DNA from: Mactra quadrangularis
Taxonomy: Eukaryota; Mollusca; Bivalvia; Venerida; Mactridae
Assembly (NCBI GenBank): GCA_025267735.1
Contig: CM046301.1
Location: 67,165,872-67,229,871 of the forward strand
DNA length: 64,000 bases
Direction of reading: 5' to 3'
In this document: piece by piece, positions 23,301 through 33,946 of the stretch
Position numbering within the stretch: the stretch's first letter is position 1
Layout: the number at the start of each line of letters is the position of its first letter
The notes under the pieces: generated by a model
The model's database searches: none
What the model was told of the DNA's origin: nothing
Seen by the model: the letters and a program-made list of their open reading frames with translations, nothing else
Made by a program: the position numbers and the translations under genes

Positions 23301-26300
23301 TCACCAAGCTTCATATAGATAAAACAATGCATGATAAAAAAGTACTATATTAAAGTTTCCACTTTTAGCTAATAAATTTCATTAGAATCTGAATTAAATA
23401 TTATTTACAATCTTTTGTATACAATTAGACATCATTTTTCCAGTAATGTCACTGGGATGTATTTACATAAAAAAGAATGTTTTATCAGGCAAAACTATCA
23501 AATTTCAAAAAACAAAACTTAACTGTGTGGGAAATTTTTTGTATAATAAATTGAGAATAATAGTCGAATTGGTGAAATACCTTTTTAACCATGTCATCTC
23601 AAAAAACATATTTTCAAGAGTGATAAGCAACACGAGAAAATGTCATTTATGAGATCAGAAAATGAAACAAAAATGACAAATAGTCCGTTTCTGTGATCTA
23701 AGGACGCCACACAAAAAACAAAACGAGAACCTAAGTGACAATGACAATAATTGCAACTTGATGGGGTAGAATATTTGCTTTCATATAAATTTATTAAACA
23801 AGTATCACACTCCATCCCTTTTAATTGTTATTTCTATCATTATGTTACTAATGGACACCTTCGAAAATAGCAGCTGCAAGCGCAGATAAAAGCACAGAAT
23901 AGCCATACAAAATACACCTTCTTCTCTAAATACTGTACAGTATAGTGCGTACAAAAAAACAAAACACTGTTTATAATAACAATACAATGAACTAACCCTC
24001 GACAAGGGATGCCCAGGATGACTTAAAAATAAACAACTGTGATATGTTTTACTTGTGTCTTAGTTGTTGGTGTAATGGAAAGCGTTCTACCATTACAAGC
24101 ATGATTTACAGTGGTGGTGGTTTATCAACCATGCTAATTTTGTTAAAATGAATTACACAAATTTTATTTTCAATACTGCCTACCCCTGAAATGAATTGTC
24201 TCAATTTTAATGTTTACCAAAACACGTTTTGTTTTTTTGTACGCACTATAGCTTTTGGAAATTTAATTGAGACAAAAATACAATCTACATAAAAATGTTC
24301 TCATACATAAACTCAGTAGTTTAAAGTAGTTTAATTACCGTAAGTGTGTAACCAGTTTCAGATTAATGTAATTTGTAGAGTGTACGTAAACATGTGCAGA
24401 GTAACATTATTGTGACACAAGCCCCTGTGAATGCAGGTCTAAGGCCTGAGTTCGTTCTTGCTAGTCAATCAGAATGTCTGAACCGGTGTTCCTTATACGA
24501 TACCATAGTATAAATATCATAGAACGATATAATATGAAATAATTAAGATTTCACTTACTAACGATCACATTTTCCTTTGATTAAATGTCAAACCAGCTAT
24601 TACTGAATTGATTTTATATTTCTGTGTTCAATTATCATTAAATAGTTCCAATCTTCCAACATCAGAGGTCAGTTAACTTAAACCAAGTACTTAACTTTTT
24701 GTTGATAAGAATGACATTCTAAATGTATTATTAGATTATCTAGAAACATTTAGTAAGTCATTAGATAGATTTATTGATGTCTATAAACAGCTAGTATATA
24801 CTTAAATTCTACTTAAACCATTTACTCATGTTATATCTATGTATAAAGATTGTCAGACATAATCTTATCAGTTTTACATTTAATCATCAATTTTATAAAG
24901 ACATTGCATTAGTAAAAGTTATGAAATAAGTTTTACATTAATGCAGACTATTTTTGTTTATAATTATACGTGTTGATTATTCTTTCATATCTAAACAAGT
25001 TGCTGACTCTGTGTGAGTTTAGTGCACCCTAGTACATTGTTTATCCGCCCCCGTGATTTGCCACAATCCGTTTCAAGACGGAAATCGTAAGGGTTTTTAT
25101 TTCAACACCTTCGTCTGTGCTTTTAGCTATGTGGAGGGTGTGAGTTTTTACTAATCCTGATAGGTTTTCAATATAATTTTAGTTTATATCATTTCTCTTC
25201 TTTTACCAATACTGGCCACCTTCAACAGACTGAAGATTTTTGAGAGGTTGTGCGCTGAGAGGAAAAAGATAGATAAGAGATGAAAGTGAGTACGAGTATA
25301 TGTTCAGTGAGGTTATAAACATTAAAGGAATTTGGATAAAGATGTTGGCAAGTTGAGCTCTATAAGCTTCAACTGTGCAAACTGACACTATAAATGGAGG
25401 AAGGTTTTCCAATCCCTAGTGGTCTGTGGAAAGAATGAATGAAGTCTAGCAGATGTTGTTGTCTGTGGAACTTTGAGAGAATGTTGATGGCGAGTCAGTC
25501 TGTTGGGTGGCTTCAGATACTTGTCTTTGTCATGGCCATTGTGCTGTTGAAAATTTGTACATCATAGCAAGTCGTGATACATAATGACGTTGTTGCAGGC
25601 TTTTTCAGTATTAGTTCTTTATAAACGATGTTACACAATATCTTTGATGGTAGTAGTGTTTGACATATCTGGCACTTCAAGTTTTGGCAAGTTTTGAGGA
25701 ACTTTGATCGTGATATTGTCGAAATGTTTGTTCTAGTTTAGATTGTTTGTTTGGGGGACGCCTAGATATAAGCAGATTTAACGCGATGTAGAATGTGGTC
25801 CCTCATGTGATCCGAAAATACTATGTTTTAGATACTGAAAGGTCATTACATTTGTCTGGGTAGAACTCCATCTTCTAGGTTGTTTCCTAATCAGCCAGTC
25901 TATTTAGGTCGTCTTGTAGTTTTTCACAGTCATATATTGATGAATTCCCATGTAGGTAGAGGTGTCATCCGCAAAGAGTCGAGCAAAGGAGTTGAGGCTA
26001 TTTGTATGATCAATTATATATACTAATGGACAAAAGTCTTGTCCGGTCTACAAAAACATAATATATTTTTAGTTTGTTATTGCGCATACATTTGGTATCG
26101 TCAGAAAGAGAATGATATTATGCATTGAATAGAAAAAGACTTGTGAAATTTGAGCCATTTCTGTCGGTACAGTAATGTGTTGAAAATTGACATAGAGGAT
26201 TTGCAAGTTACAAATGATTGCGTTGAGTCAGTTTTAAATGAAACATTTTTTTTCAATAGTGAGTGTGACCCCCATTAACCCGAATGAGTTCGGTGCTCCT

Positions 26301-29300
26301 TTTACGCATCGATGCTACAAGTTTGCGAAGGAATCTAGCCGGAAGACCAGAAAACTCATTTGAGCTAATGGAAAATGCTTGTTCTTTTTTGTTCTGTTTT
26401 GTTGATGCTGAATGTTTTGGGGATGAAGCATGAGTAGGCATTATGGAGTTGCTCGGGTCTGAGCTAGGCAAACTGGTTTGATTTAAAGATAAGATACTGA
26501 ATGGGATTTTAGACTGAAAGGTGTAGCTGTTAAAACAGGTTGTACTGTAGTTTGGGTTGTCACAGATAAATCAGTCCCATCTAATGTCTTCATTCAAAAT
26601 ACTGTATGTGCCACTATGCACATCTTAGCAATCAACATGATACCATTGGTCACATGAGTCACAGATGATGGCTTTATGGGTTCAGGTAACTGTTTTATCG
26701 CATGTTTCACAAAAGTACAGTAATTTGATACACTGGTGAAGATTTGGTGCCAGGGTTTCTGTTATTATCATTTGAATTAGACAACATGTGTGGTATTACA
26801 ACAAGATAGTAATTGAAATATGATAAAAAAATAATACTCACAACTTGAGAGATGTAATCAGTAGTAAAGTCTAGTAACATCTAACCTTTAATCATTGTTG
26901 GTAAATCACACAACATATGAGCCACAGCGACAATTTATTGAAATAATTTCTCTTTATTATGGTAACCATGTTGTAATAAATAATTTCAATTTAAAATTTA
27001 CAAACAAACGTAGAGCTGCACCTGATCATCAGGGAGAGCAAAGTTGTAGGAAAAACGTAGATTGTCAACTTGTAATTCTGAAACAAGTAATTATAGTTTA
27101 CCAGATGTGTAACGTGGAGCAATTATCCCACACGTCTAGAAATTTTGATTCATTAAAACAACAGAATATTGGATATAGACGTTAGAAAATATTTGTTGGA
27201 AAAATAATAAGAGTTAATAAAAGTTACTTTTAACGTAACCAAGTGATTTGAGTACATACACATGTGTATATAATCTGAATGCTAAGGAATCCATCTGTTA
27301 CAGGGTGTGAATCTGTAGGGATGGAGTGTGCCACAATGTGAGATAAAATTTAAAAAAAAGATATTTTTTATTCAAATGACCACAACGTACAGACTTTTTG
27401 TTAAACTATAGTCAAAACAAATCAAAAACTTGTTTCAACCGTTTCGCTATGAATATAAAATGACATAAAATGTGCAACACTTTAAAATGATAAAGTAGCG
27501 AGTAAAAGAAGAGTATAAGTGCATAAGGAGTGACTAAAGTGACATTTATATCGTCACAATTATTTCGTTCAAACAAAATATTTCGTTTTAAAGAATGGTA
27601 TTTGTATTTTTTCCAAATATTGGTTACAAATAAAACATTTTAGGTATTTGGAAAATTCGAAATACTATTTAGTAATAGACTTCCCAGGAGGATTGATAAA
27701 TAGATTCTAGTAACCTAATGACCAGGGTTAATAGTTGTAAAGTCGGTGAACGTGCATCAGCATGTTATTTATTTTATTATTATTTATTGGAGTTAACGCC
27801 GTGTCAACACAATTTTAGGTCATTTTACGGCGTCCAGCGCACCTAACCTAGCTTTCCTGGACCATTGTCTATAACCAGTACTCACCTACCCTTCCACAAG
27901 GCCGGAAACTTCTCCATTATTATCTAATCAATGGAGGAAAATCGACATTATTGTCAAATTTTCATGGAAGGGTATAACCTCCCGGGGTGGGATTCAAACC
28001 CGCACCCCCTCGGGCACGAGTATCCAAATCCCGGCGCGCTACCAACTGCGCTATCGACCCGGCATCAGCATGAAACATAGCACTAGTAAATGTAAGAACT
28101 TCAATCATCAGATATAGATTTATACCCTTAAAAGAAGCAGCCGCCCGGCTAGCTCAGTTGGTAGTACGCAAGTCTACTGATCCAGGTCTCGTGGGTTCCA
28201 TTCATAGGCAGGGCATACTTTCATGGAGCATGGCCATGGTTCTTAATTATGTAGGGCAGTTGTCAGTCACTGACGAAAGTATGCACTTAGTAGTTGGTTA
28301 ACAGCTAAATTCAGAGATTTAGCCTTTCGAGGAACAGTGAGTAGGTTCACTGACCGCCGTTATATGACCTATACAATGTGTTGCTACGGCGTTAAACCCA
28401 ACAAAAACAAAACAAACACTTATATACAAGATTATCACAGAAAACCTACCAATGTGAAAAACATCTAAAAGCACCGGTAGAGTGAACGCTGAGAAAAAAT
28501 ATACATATGTCTTACTTGGAAGATTTAACGATCTTACTTATCTTGTAATATGACAAGATGAAGAATTAAATGAAAGGGCGATATACACATAAATAACCTT
28601 CTTGTGACGTCATTGACTTGTCTAAGATAGAAATAATCTTTAAATACCGATATTTCATAATAATTAAGATTTTCCAGATGTCATTCAACTATATTTTTTG
28701 TATTTCTAGTTGTTTAAGTCACCGACATTGCAACGTCTATTTTACAGTAAATCTTGCATTGCACTTTTTAACCTCGACCCTTCGTAGCCTTGTCCCCTCC
28801 TCTCCGAGTTTTAAAGCACCATTATTTGCCTTAAATTTTTTTAAGCATTTGTCCGATTTTTGTATTATATAGCGATGTGCTATATGAGCTGTCAGAGGAG
28901 ACAGCATGCTCGACTAAGTAAGTAATTGTCACAGGAGATGTGGTTGATGATAAGGAACATACACATTTTAAAATTTGAAAACATAACCTTAAGAAATTTA
29001 AATTAAAAAAAAAAAAAGACATTTCTATGTTCAAGGGTAGATAATTCTGAAAAAAAATGTATTTGGAGTTATGATCTTTGTACATGAGATGTGGTTGATA
29101 ACAAGGAATATACATTTAAAGTGTACCTAAAGAAATAAAACAGTTGCAGTAACAACAAACATTTTTTTAAAAAACCCTCTAAATTCAAGGGGAAATCATT
29201 CAGAAAAAAATGTATTTAGAGTTAAGAACCTTGTCATGAAACAGTTGCAGTAGAAACAAACATTTTTTAAAGAAAACTCTAAGTTCAAGGAGGATAATTC

Positions 29301-31278
29301 AGAAACTAATGTATTTGGAATTATGAACCTTGTCTCATGAGATGAGGTTGATAATAAGGAACATACATTTAAAGTTTGAAGTCAATACCTACAGAAATAA
29401 AACAGTTGCAGTAAAAACAAACATTTTTTTAAAGAAAACTCTAACTTCAAGGGGAGATCATTCTGAAAAATAAAATGTATTTGGAGTTATCAACCTTACA
29501 CATGAGATGTGGTTGATAATAATGAACACATATTTAAAGTTTGAAGTTGATACCTTAAGAAATAAAAAAGTTATAATAAAAAATATTTTACTGCACAAAA
29601 ACATTAATCAGAAATGTGGACGCCGACGCTAGGGCGAGTAGAAGAGCTCTCCATTTACTTTGTAAATACGAGCTAAAAATGTCAACTAGCCCGACTATAA
29701 ATCATATAAAATAAATCATATTCACAAGTATTGGACTTGTGAGTTAAGGTGATTTTAATACAATATATTTTACTATTTATATTTACAGTTTTGTAATCTA
29801 GGTAGATGTGTATCATCATACAGAAAAGTTCTCTACAATAAATTTCCTTTAAGAGACAGTAAGTACACATGTACGTTTTAACAATATCTATAAGTGGAAT
29901 GATAGTGACTTTAGTAATACCAGTGCATACAGTTATTACTACTGTACTGCCGAAAATTCTAACAGTAAATGTTTACTGCTGTACTGCTGTACTGCTGTAC
30001 TGCCGAAAATTCTAACAGTAAATGATTACTGCTGTACTGCCGAAAATTCTAACAGTAAATGTTTACTGCTGTACTGCTGTACTGCTGAAAATTCTAACAG
30101 TAAAGATTTACTGTTGTACTGCTGTACTGCCGAAAATTCTAACAGTAAAGGTTTACTGCTGTACTGCTGTACTGCCGAAAATTCTAACGGTAAAGATTTA
30201 CTGTTGTACTGCTGTACTGCCGAAAATTCTAACAGTAAAGATTTACTGTTGTACTGCTGTACTGCCGAAAATTCTAACAGTAAAGGTTTACTGCTGTACT
30301 GCTGTACTGCCGAAAATTCTAACGGTAAAGATTTACTGTTGTACTGCTGTACTGTCGAAAATTCTAACAGTAAAGGTTTACTGTGATACTGCCGAAAATT
30401 CTAACAGTAAAGGTTTACTGTGATACTGCTGAAAATTCTAACAGTAAAGGTTTACTGTGATACTGCTGAAAATTCTAACAGTAAAGGTTTACTGTTGTAG
30501 TGCTGTGCTGCTGTTACTGCTGTATTCACATACTTGTTTGGTCCAAGAATAAAAAACTTGACTTTTATGCTTAAAACTTAATTTTGTTCTCAATCAGTAT
30601 TTCTTTATTAACATAAAATTCTAAAGAACTAGTACTTTATCGTATACATTTCTCTTTAGAATTAAACATCTATCCATACAAACAGTAGTATTTATTGACA
30701 TTAAACCGTACATGTCAAACCTCATACATGTATGTTTTACCGTTCTGGTTGGTACATTTCTAAAAATTTGCTCTTTTCTCTAAAATATTCCCTTGGGTTA
30801 AAACATTCAGAAAAGATTACTTGAAGTCAAATCATTGTTACATTATGAACTGAATGAGGCCAACGAGGCAAATATGCAGACCCAGCTCAACGAAAGTATG
30901 CCCCCGCTCGGGAATCGAACCCACGACCCCTCAATCAGTAGACTTGCGTGCTACCAACTGCGCTAGCCGGGCGGCTCCAACTGCATGTATTAATTCGACA
31001 ATATCTTTTGTACGCATTGATAGATCAATAAGTAATGATGTGATGAAAACATTGATCGTACCGCATTTGTGCATTGATGCACCTCAATCTCTAGTATGTG
31101 ATATGTATTCAAATCTATTTAACTGTTTTATTATATTAGAACTATTTGATGTATTTCAGTTGTTTGCCCACATGGTGATTTATTCTATTTGTGCCCAACG
31201 CTTATTGCTGGATCCCCATCTTTATGTCAATATTACGAAGAAATGTGTTGTAAGTCTTGTCTTCCTAGACAAACCTAA
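11132..31278 (+). CDS. Reprolysin (M12B) metalloprotease, ADAMTS-like; ten exons, 5' end not found
   Basis: Spliced gene assembled from exons 11132-11313, 12066-12143, 12961-13103, 13615-13649, 16512-16626, 18443-18598, 19609-19753, 21377-21493, 29789-29858 and 31160-31278. Every exon is bounded by AG and GT, every junction is phase-compatible, and the join gives 385 residues plus a stop. Seen in order: first catalytic strand (VELLVVVDYSIF), zinc site HELGH joined to SLNVSHD across an intron, Met-turn NNVMAP, the ADAMTS Cys-rich signatures QICSRLWCTV and CGKMM-FCNLGRCV, and a C-terminal CPHGD...CCKSC module. Family knowledge: zinc-dependent secreted endopeptidases acting on extracellular matrix or surface proteins. 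No thrombospondin repeat is seen, and signal peptide, prodomain and furin site must lie in unrecognised exons upstream. Vertebrate ADAMTS proteins are much longer; short TSP-less forms ending in a small Cys module are, as I recall, usual in molluscs. One further symmetric phase-1 exon could be missing between the last two exons. Confidence 0.85.
12066..12143 (+). CDS. Metalloprotease exon B
   Basis: 78 nt, 26 codons, phase 0 to 0, between TTTTCAG and GGTAAG. Reads VNERYQTINDNTFSIHIQI and then CDILIAR. This is the reprolysin 'VN.RY......I.I....I.I' strand that follows the first helix. Confidence 0.82.
12961..13103 (+). CDS. Metalloprotease exon C
   Basis: 143 nt between TTTCAG and GTTAAT, phase 0 in and phase 2 out. 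It encodes RALNRFHKWLRY and DHAIILTR, matching the conserved 'F..W......HD.A.L.T' stretch of the catalytic domain just before the GLAYVGTMC strand. Confidence 0.85.
13615..13649 (+). CDS. Metalloprotease micro-exon D (35 nt)
   Basis: A 35-nt exon, 1 + 33 + 1 bases, between ATATTTCAG and GTTTGT. It is the only segment I found that links exon C (phase 2 out) to exon E (two bases in) without a stop, giving LTR-YILRKKTRVLE-GLAYVGTMC. The linker length is close to that of ADAMTS homologues. The very short length and slightly weak donor lower confidence. Confidence 0.65.
13650..16511 (+). other. Protease intron D-E
   Basis: Contains the TIR MITE 13848-14211, a tRNA-like fragment near 14618 and two copies (14697-15081, 15916-16130) of a dispersed repeat marked CTGGCCTATAT and GACATACGGGGTAGA; a third copy lies at about 17900-18106 in the next intron. 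No further exon was needed to keep frame. Confidence 0.6.
13848..14211. mobile_element. Non-autonomous TIR element
   Basis: Terminal inverted repeats of about 32 bp: left TAATAAGGGACTTTAGACAG, right end complementary (TTAAAGTCCCTTATTA), about 90% identical. No coding capacity. Confidence 0.8.
16512..16626 (+). CDS. Metalloprotease exon E: zinc site HELGH
   Basis: 115 nt: two bases, 37 codons, two bases. It reads LAYVGTMCDTNKG, then IVQDLGDFQSAGVIAHELGH, and ends in AG of a split Ser codon at donor GTATGT. HELGH supplies two zinc-binding histidines and the catalytic Glu. The last 20 exon bases plus the donor are the seed of a roughly 36-copy array starting inside this exon. Confidence 0.93.
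16607..17783 (+). repeat. Exon-edge array 1: HELGH codons plus 5' splice site, ~36 copies
   Basis: Starts inside exon E and continues down the intron with a period close to 33 bp (first six copies pair into a 65-bp higher unit). Core CATGAGTTAGGACATAGGTA: coding bases for HELGH, then AG|GTATGT or AG|GTAGGT. The exon's own copy is the first. On the opposite strand the 33-bp period gives open frames with an 11-residue repeat (VLTHV, YKPTY), which I take as artefacts. Confidence 0.95.
18132..18442 (+). repeat. Exon-edge array 2: 3' splice site plus start of exon F, 6 copies
   Basis: Six tandem units of 48-50 bp before exon F, each TTCATTATTTCAG followed by TTTAAACGTATTACATGAC. They repeat the polypyrimidine tract, the acceptor AG and the codons for LNVxHD; decoys read V-L-H-D where the real exon reads V-S-H-D. 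Confidence 0.95.
18443..18598 (+). CDS. Metalloprotease exon F: third zinc His, Met-turn
   Basis: 156 nt after TTATTTCAG. Its first base completes Ser, giving HELGH-SLNVSHD, the full HExxHxxxxxHD metzincin motif. NNVMAPF follows as the Met-turn, then FHFSPCSVQALKTFVK, the family's 'FS.CS...' helix. It is preceded by six tandem copies of its own acceptor and first codons. Donor GTAAAT, phase 2 out. Confidence 0.93.
19255..19608 (+). repeat. Exon-edge array 3: start of exon G, ~6 copies
   Basis: Units of about 60 bp, each ATTCGTCAAG followed by GTCACTAGAAGCTCGTTGTT and AATGAATGCATAAG. The real exon follows as the last copy (GTCACCAGAAGCTCG...AATGAATGCACC). Copies acquire a stop (GCA TAA) straight after the shared codons. 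Confidence 0.93.
19609..19753 (+). CDS. Metalloprotease exon G: start of disintegrin-like/Cys-rich region
   Basis: 145 nt after TCATCTAG. The first G completes Lys, then SPEARCLMNAPKELYP, PGRIYDEDKQCELAYGTGS and KFCRGG. This matches the ADAMTS pattern C(L)....P...PG..Y....QC...G.GS..C. Preceded by about six degenerate copies of its 5' edge. Phase 0 out at GTAAGT. Confidence 0.9.
20186..21376 (+). repeat. Exon-edge array 4: start of exon H, ~17 copies
   Basis: About 17 units of roughly 70 bp before exon H. Each has an acceptor-like TATTNCAG followed by CAATTAGGTTCACAGATATG and a stretch coding SRLWCTV. Most copies still encode QICSRLWCTV; the intervening part is TATA-rich and brings a stop. 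Confidence 0.95.
21377..21493 (+). CDS. Metalloprotease exon H: Cys-rich core
   Basis: 117 nt, 39 codons, phase 0 to 0. Encodes QNSSQICSRLWCTVP and ALPGTPCGKMM, the ADAMTS 'IC..LWC.....C........GT.CG' block. The acceptor is a NAGNAG (AAGCAG|CAA), so one extra Gln may be included. Upstream lie about 17 tandem copies of the exon start. The following intron is about 8.3 kb. Confidence 0.9.
21890..22275. mobile_element. Foldback (palindromic) MITE, family Q
   Basis: Contains TTCTTTCATGC and later GCATGAAAGAA, then a central palindrome TTTTCACTCGTGG / CCACTCGTGAAAA and outer ATTTTTATTTCA / TGAAATAAAAAT. A second copy is at 33036-33355. Confidence 0.75.
25170..26000 (-). pseudogene. Decayed non-LTR retrotransposon reverse transcriptase
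   Basis: Minus-strand translation with frameshifts and stops shows the RT catalytic box FADDTS near 25960, then a MEFYPDKC segment near 25860 and, near 25400-25530, RLTRHQHSLK and SARLHSFFPQTTRDW, the C-terminus of Jockey/CR1-like RTs found in many mollusc genomes. Confidence 0.65.
26032..26480 (-). pseudogene. Relic of Tc1/IS630-type transposase
   Basis: Minus-strand ORF end FLRKLVASMRKRS...RVNGGHTHY resembles the C-terminus of Tc1-like DDE_3 transposases (SMPRR.....GGHTRY). It is followed at the left by GGACAAAAGTCTTGTCCGG, which looks like a terminal repeat. Only the last part survives. Confidence 0.5.
27785..28066 (-). repeat. SINE family A
   Basis: Minus-strand copy: ends in TTAACGCCGTGTCAACAC at the left and head ACTGCGCTATCGACCCGG at the right. 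Confidence 0.85.
28142..28412 (+). repeat. SINE family B
   Basis: Head CCGCCCGGCTAGCTCAGTTG with B-box-like GTGGGTTCCATTC; body GTCAGTCACTGACGAAAGTA; tail TTGCTACGGCGTTAAACCCA. Confidence 0.85.
28925..29560. repeat. Tandem repeat, ~190-bp unit, about 3-4 copies
   Basis: Repeated marks: GAGATGTGGTTGATAATAAG, AGAAATAAAACAGTTGCAGT and AATGTATTTGGAGTTAT. Unit length varies through indels. Confidence 0.75.
29789..29858 (+). CDS. Metalloprotease exon I: Cys-rich end
   Basis: 70 nt between ATATTTACAG and GTAAGT. It reads FCNLGRCVSSYRKVLY in frame directly after CGKMM of exon H, forming the CG...WC..G.CV signature of ADAMTS proteins. Ends in phase 1. Confidence 0.85.
29935..30525. repeat. Minisatellite element, unit ~38-45 bp
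   Basis: About 12 units of CTGCCGAAAATTCTAACAGT with TTTACTG and CTGTACTG runs, ending CTGTTACTGCTGTATTCACA. The same family in reverse orientation is at 38935-39184. It lies 75 bp after exon I. Its long plus-strand ORFs are repeat translation. Confidence 0.85.
30864..30977 (-). repeat. SINE family B, head only
   Basis: Reads GAATCGAACCCACGACCCCT and CTACCAACTGCGCTAGCC on the plus strand: reverse of the family B tRNA-like head. Lies in the last protease intron. Confidence 0.85.
31160..31278 (+). CDS. Metalloprotease terminal exon J with CCKSC tail
   Basis: After GTATTTCAG the frame reads VCPHGDLFYLC, GSPSLCQYYEE and MCCKSCLPRQT, then TAA at 31276-31278. A C..GD...C......C....CC.SC module ends related molluscan proteases. 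Phase fits exon I directly. A GTAAGT inside TGTTGTAAGTCT could mimic a donor, but read-through gives the conserved Cys pattern and a stop, so I treat it as terminal. No clear AATAAA was found in the next 200 nt. Confidence 0.75.
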
Positions 31279-31599
31279 TACAATGTTAATAATACATGGA
31301 CATCCCCTAGAGTCAGCACTAATTGAAACATTAAGGACTGGGTGATTCAAGCTGGAGAGTCGGTAAGGCAAGACAATGTGTATTGCTGACATCATCAGAG
31401 AATTACTTTTGTGGTTGGAGCGATAAATGGTTCATGATGTGTAGGATGAGTTATAAGAGACACACTGGCAAACAATTAGAATGATCTAAACGTCACGTAG
31501 ATAGACTCAAAAAAATAAGATTAATTGAGCTAAATGGGTGATGTGAATCTCATTTATGTAACAGGAAATGTAAAATATCTTGGAACATTAGTAACTCGT

Positions 31600-31990
31600 G
31601 GACATACAGAAGAAACTTTGAACTTTAGAGACACGTGTACATACATAAACAAAACTATAACCTATTGTGACACGTGTACATACATAAACAAAACTATAAA
31701 CTATTGTGACACGTGTACATACATAAACAAAACTATAAACTATTGTGACACGTGTACATACATAAACAAAACTATAACCTATTGTGACACGTGTACATAC
31801 ATAAACAAAACTATAAACTATTGTGACACGTGTACATACATAAACAAAACTATAAACTATTGTGACACGTGTACATACATAAACAAAACTATAAACTATT
31901 GTGACACGTGTACATACATAAACAAAACTGTAAACTATTGTGACACGTGTACATACATAAACAAAAGTTTGAACTATTGTGCCACGTGAA
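31600..31990. repeat. 39-bp tandem array, ~10 copies, with CACGTG
   Basis: Unit GACACGTGTACATACATAAA then CAAAACTATAAACTATTGT. Near-identical copies. 39 bp is 13 codons, so both strands stay open (YCDTCTYINKTI; VYVCTRVTIVYSF). Every unit contains the palindromic E-box ACACGTGT. Confidence 0.95.
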
Positions 31991-32692
31991 TATACTTTGA
32001 TACAATTTGAACTATAGTGACACGTGGACAAACAGAATTTTAAAAAATTTACCGGAATTTCGCCGGAATTTACATAAAATTCAATTTCAGATATTTTACA
32101 ACTGCATGTGTTCACTCTGCTCTTCCTATATAGTACGAAATCACGTTCGATGGGTTTAATCTTATATTCGTTAATTTTAACAGATTATTACACTTTGATA
32201 CTGAATATGTTACATCTGGTTCTGGATTCATAAAAACAATCTCAGTTTAAGTTGCCAACATTTGATTTGTTTAAGTTATTTGATCATTATGCGCCTAAAT
32301 ACAATCTAATGCAATGCCTTTCTGGCCTCTTCTTCAAAAACGGGAAAAAACATAAGCATTGCTTTTTCTAAGAACTCTTAAAAGATTCTCATAATTACTG
32401 TCAGATAATTATTTGCATATTTATTATTTTATTGTTATCTTTCTCTAAAATGTTCATTGAGATATTATAATATGACAAATTTGACCTTTTTATGCATTAA
32501 AAGTTTAATGTGACTAAACAAACTGGATTTAAAATTGTAAGAAACACGGGTTTAGTCTATTTATTACCTACTAGCACATCTGAAATATACAAATATTTGC
32601 CAAACTATTCATTTTCATCCAATAAAAAGATGGCAGTACTGATAGTACATAAATTGTACATTTTTGATTCAATAAATAAACCGTTTATTACA

Positions 32693-33020
32693 TGCTTTTC
32701 AATGGAATATAATTTATACCGTGATCTATCGATGAAATAAAAATCGATATTCCACTGTTTTGAAACAATGAAAATAAATTTGTTATTTTTCACTGTTTGG
32801 ATGCGCCGTTATGATGACATATCATACTTAACTCTAAAAAGCCAGTTTGAAGCATATAATAAACAGAAAATATGCTGATTTCAGTGTAAGATCCATTTAT
32901 TTCACTCGTGAGCTAATGGTATTATATTTTCACTCGTGGCTATTCCACTCGTGAAAATTTTGCATCCTTAGCTCACTCGTGAAATAAAAATCGATCATAC
33001 ACTGAAATAAACAAATATCC
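32693..33020. mobile_element. Foldback MITE, family P
   Basis: Central palindrome ATTTTCACTCGTGG / CCACTCGTGAAAAT flanked by TTATTTCACTCGTGAGCT and its inverse, plus a unique arm with AAATCGATATTCCACTG. Reverse-orientation relative at 56920-57260. Confidence 0.8.
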
Positions 33021-33035
33021 TCTATTTATTTTATG

Positions 33036-33355
33036 TTTTACTGTGAAATGTGGAGTAATTCGAAAATGTTATATTATCATTGTAGTGAAAATATAATTTC
33101 AGAGTAATGCCATTCAAAACGAAAAATAGACGTCATCTTAAAGGAGAAATTACATCGAGTTATATTTGTGTAACCCTATCTTAAAAAGAACACAGAAAAG
33201 CATGAAAAGAAAAAGATCTATTTTTATATCAACGTACGAGCTCAGAAAATGACATTTTCACTTTTGGCTATGCCATTCTTGAAAATATGTTTTCTGAGCT
33301 CATTCGGTGAAATAAAAATGATCTCACCCCTAAATCGACGACTTTCTTATATCTG
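33036..33355. mobile_element. Foldback MITE, family Q, second copy
   Basis: Shares GTGAAAATATAA, GCATGAAAAGAAAAAGATC and the GAGCTCAGAAAATGACATTT / AAATATGTTTTCTGAGCTC palindrome with 21890-22275. Lies directly after the family P copy. Confidence 0.7.
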
Positions 33356-33796
33356 TATTGTTAAATTTAGTAATTACAAGTTATACTCTATATAATTACA
33401 TGTGATTCAATGAATTAAAGAAAATGTTATAAATTGTTTGATGTAATTATCTGGTCATAGTTAATATAAGGTTTTGGATGAAGAGATTGAATAATTGGCA
33501 AAAACATTCTACACGTAAAAAGACCATGTATAAGTGTAACAGAATGATCAATTGAAATATATTTAAAGAAATATTAGTATTCAGAAGAAAAAGAATTTCA
33601 TTATTGAGATGTTGATGTGACATTACGAGGGCTGTTAACAAAGTTTCCGGAAAAGTTCCATTACTTTTTTATTTACAAACATGTCTAGATGAAATATTTA
33701 ACACAGTTACTTTGGAGAATTATGCTTATGATCCGGATGAAAAAAAATGTCAATTTGCATTCCTGCGAATTCTAAAGTACTTGATCTCTTTCTTTA

Positions 33797-33946
33797 TTTG
33801 TTGGGTTTAACGCCGTAGCAACACATTGTATAGGTCATATAACGGCGGTCAGTCAACCTACTCACTCCTCCTGGAAAGGCTAAATCTCTGGATTTAGCTG
33901 TTAACAAGCTACTAAGCGCATACTTTCGTCAGTGAGTAGCATACAG
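33797..33946 (-). repeat. SINE family B, 3' part
   Basis: Starts GGGTTTAACGCCGTAGCAAC and holds CGGCGGTCAGTCAACCTACT and TCTGGATTTAGCTGTTAACA; tRNA head missing. Confidence 0.85.

Larger units (their letters stand above)
21494..29788 (+). other. Large protease intron H-I
   Basis: About 8.3 kb without a supportable exon. Contents: foldback element 21890-22275, a LINE relic and a Tc1-like relic (25170-26480), SINEs at 27785 and 28142, and a tandem repeat at 28925-29560. Two diverged copies of a short segment lie near 22460 and 23200. Confidence 0.6.

Noticed and set aside
30022..30423. Plus-strand ORF of LPKILTVKVYCCTAV repeats
   Set aside because: Translation of the CTGCCGAAAATTCTAACAGT minisatellite, which also occurs reversed in a TIR element.
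31534..32115. Overlapping ORFs on both strands across the 39-bp array
   Set aside because: 39 bp is 13 codons, so all near-identical copies stay open; no start context, splice signals or similarity.
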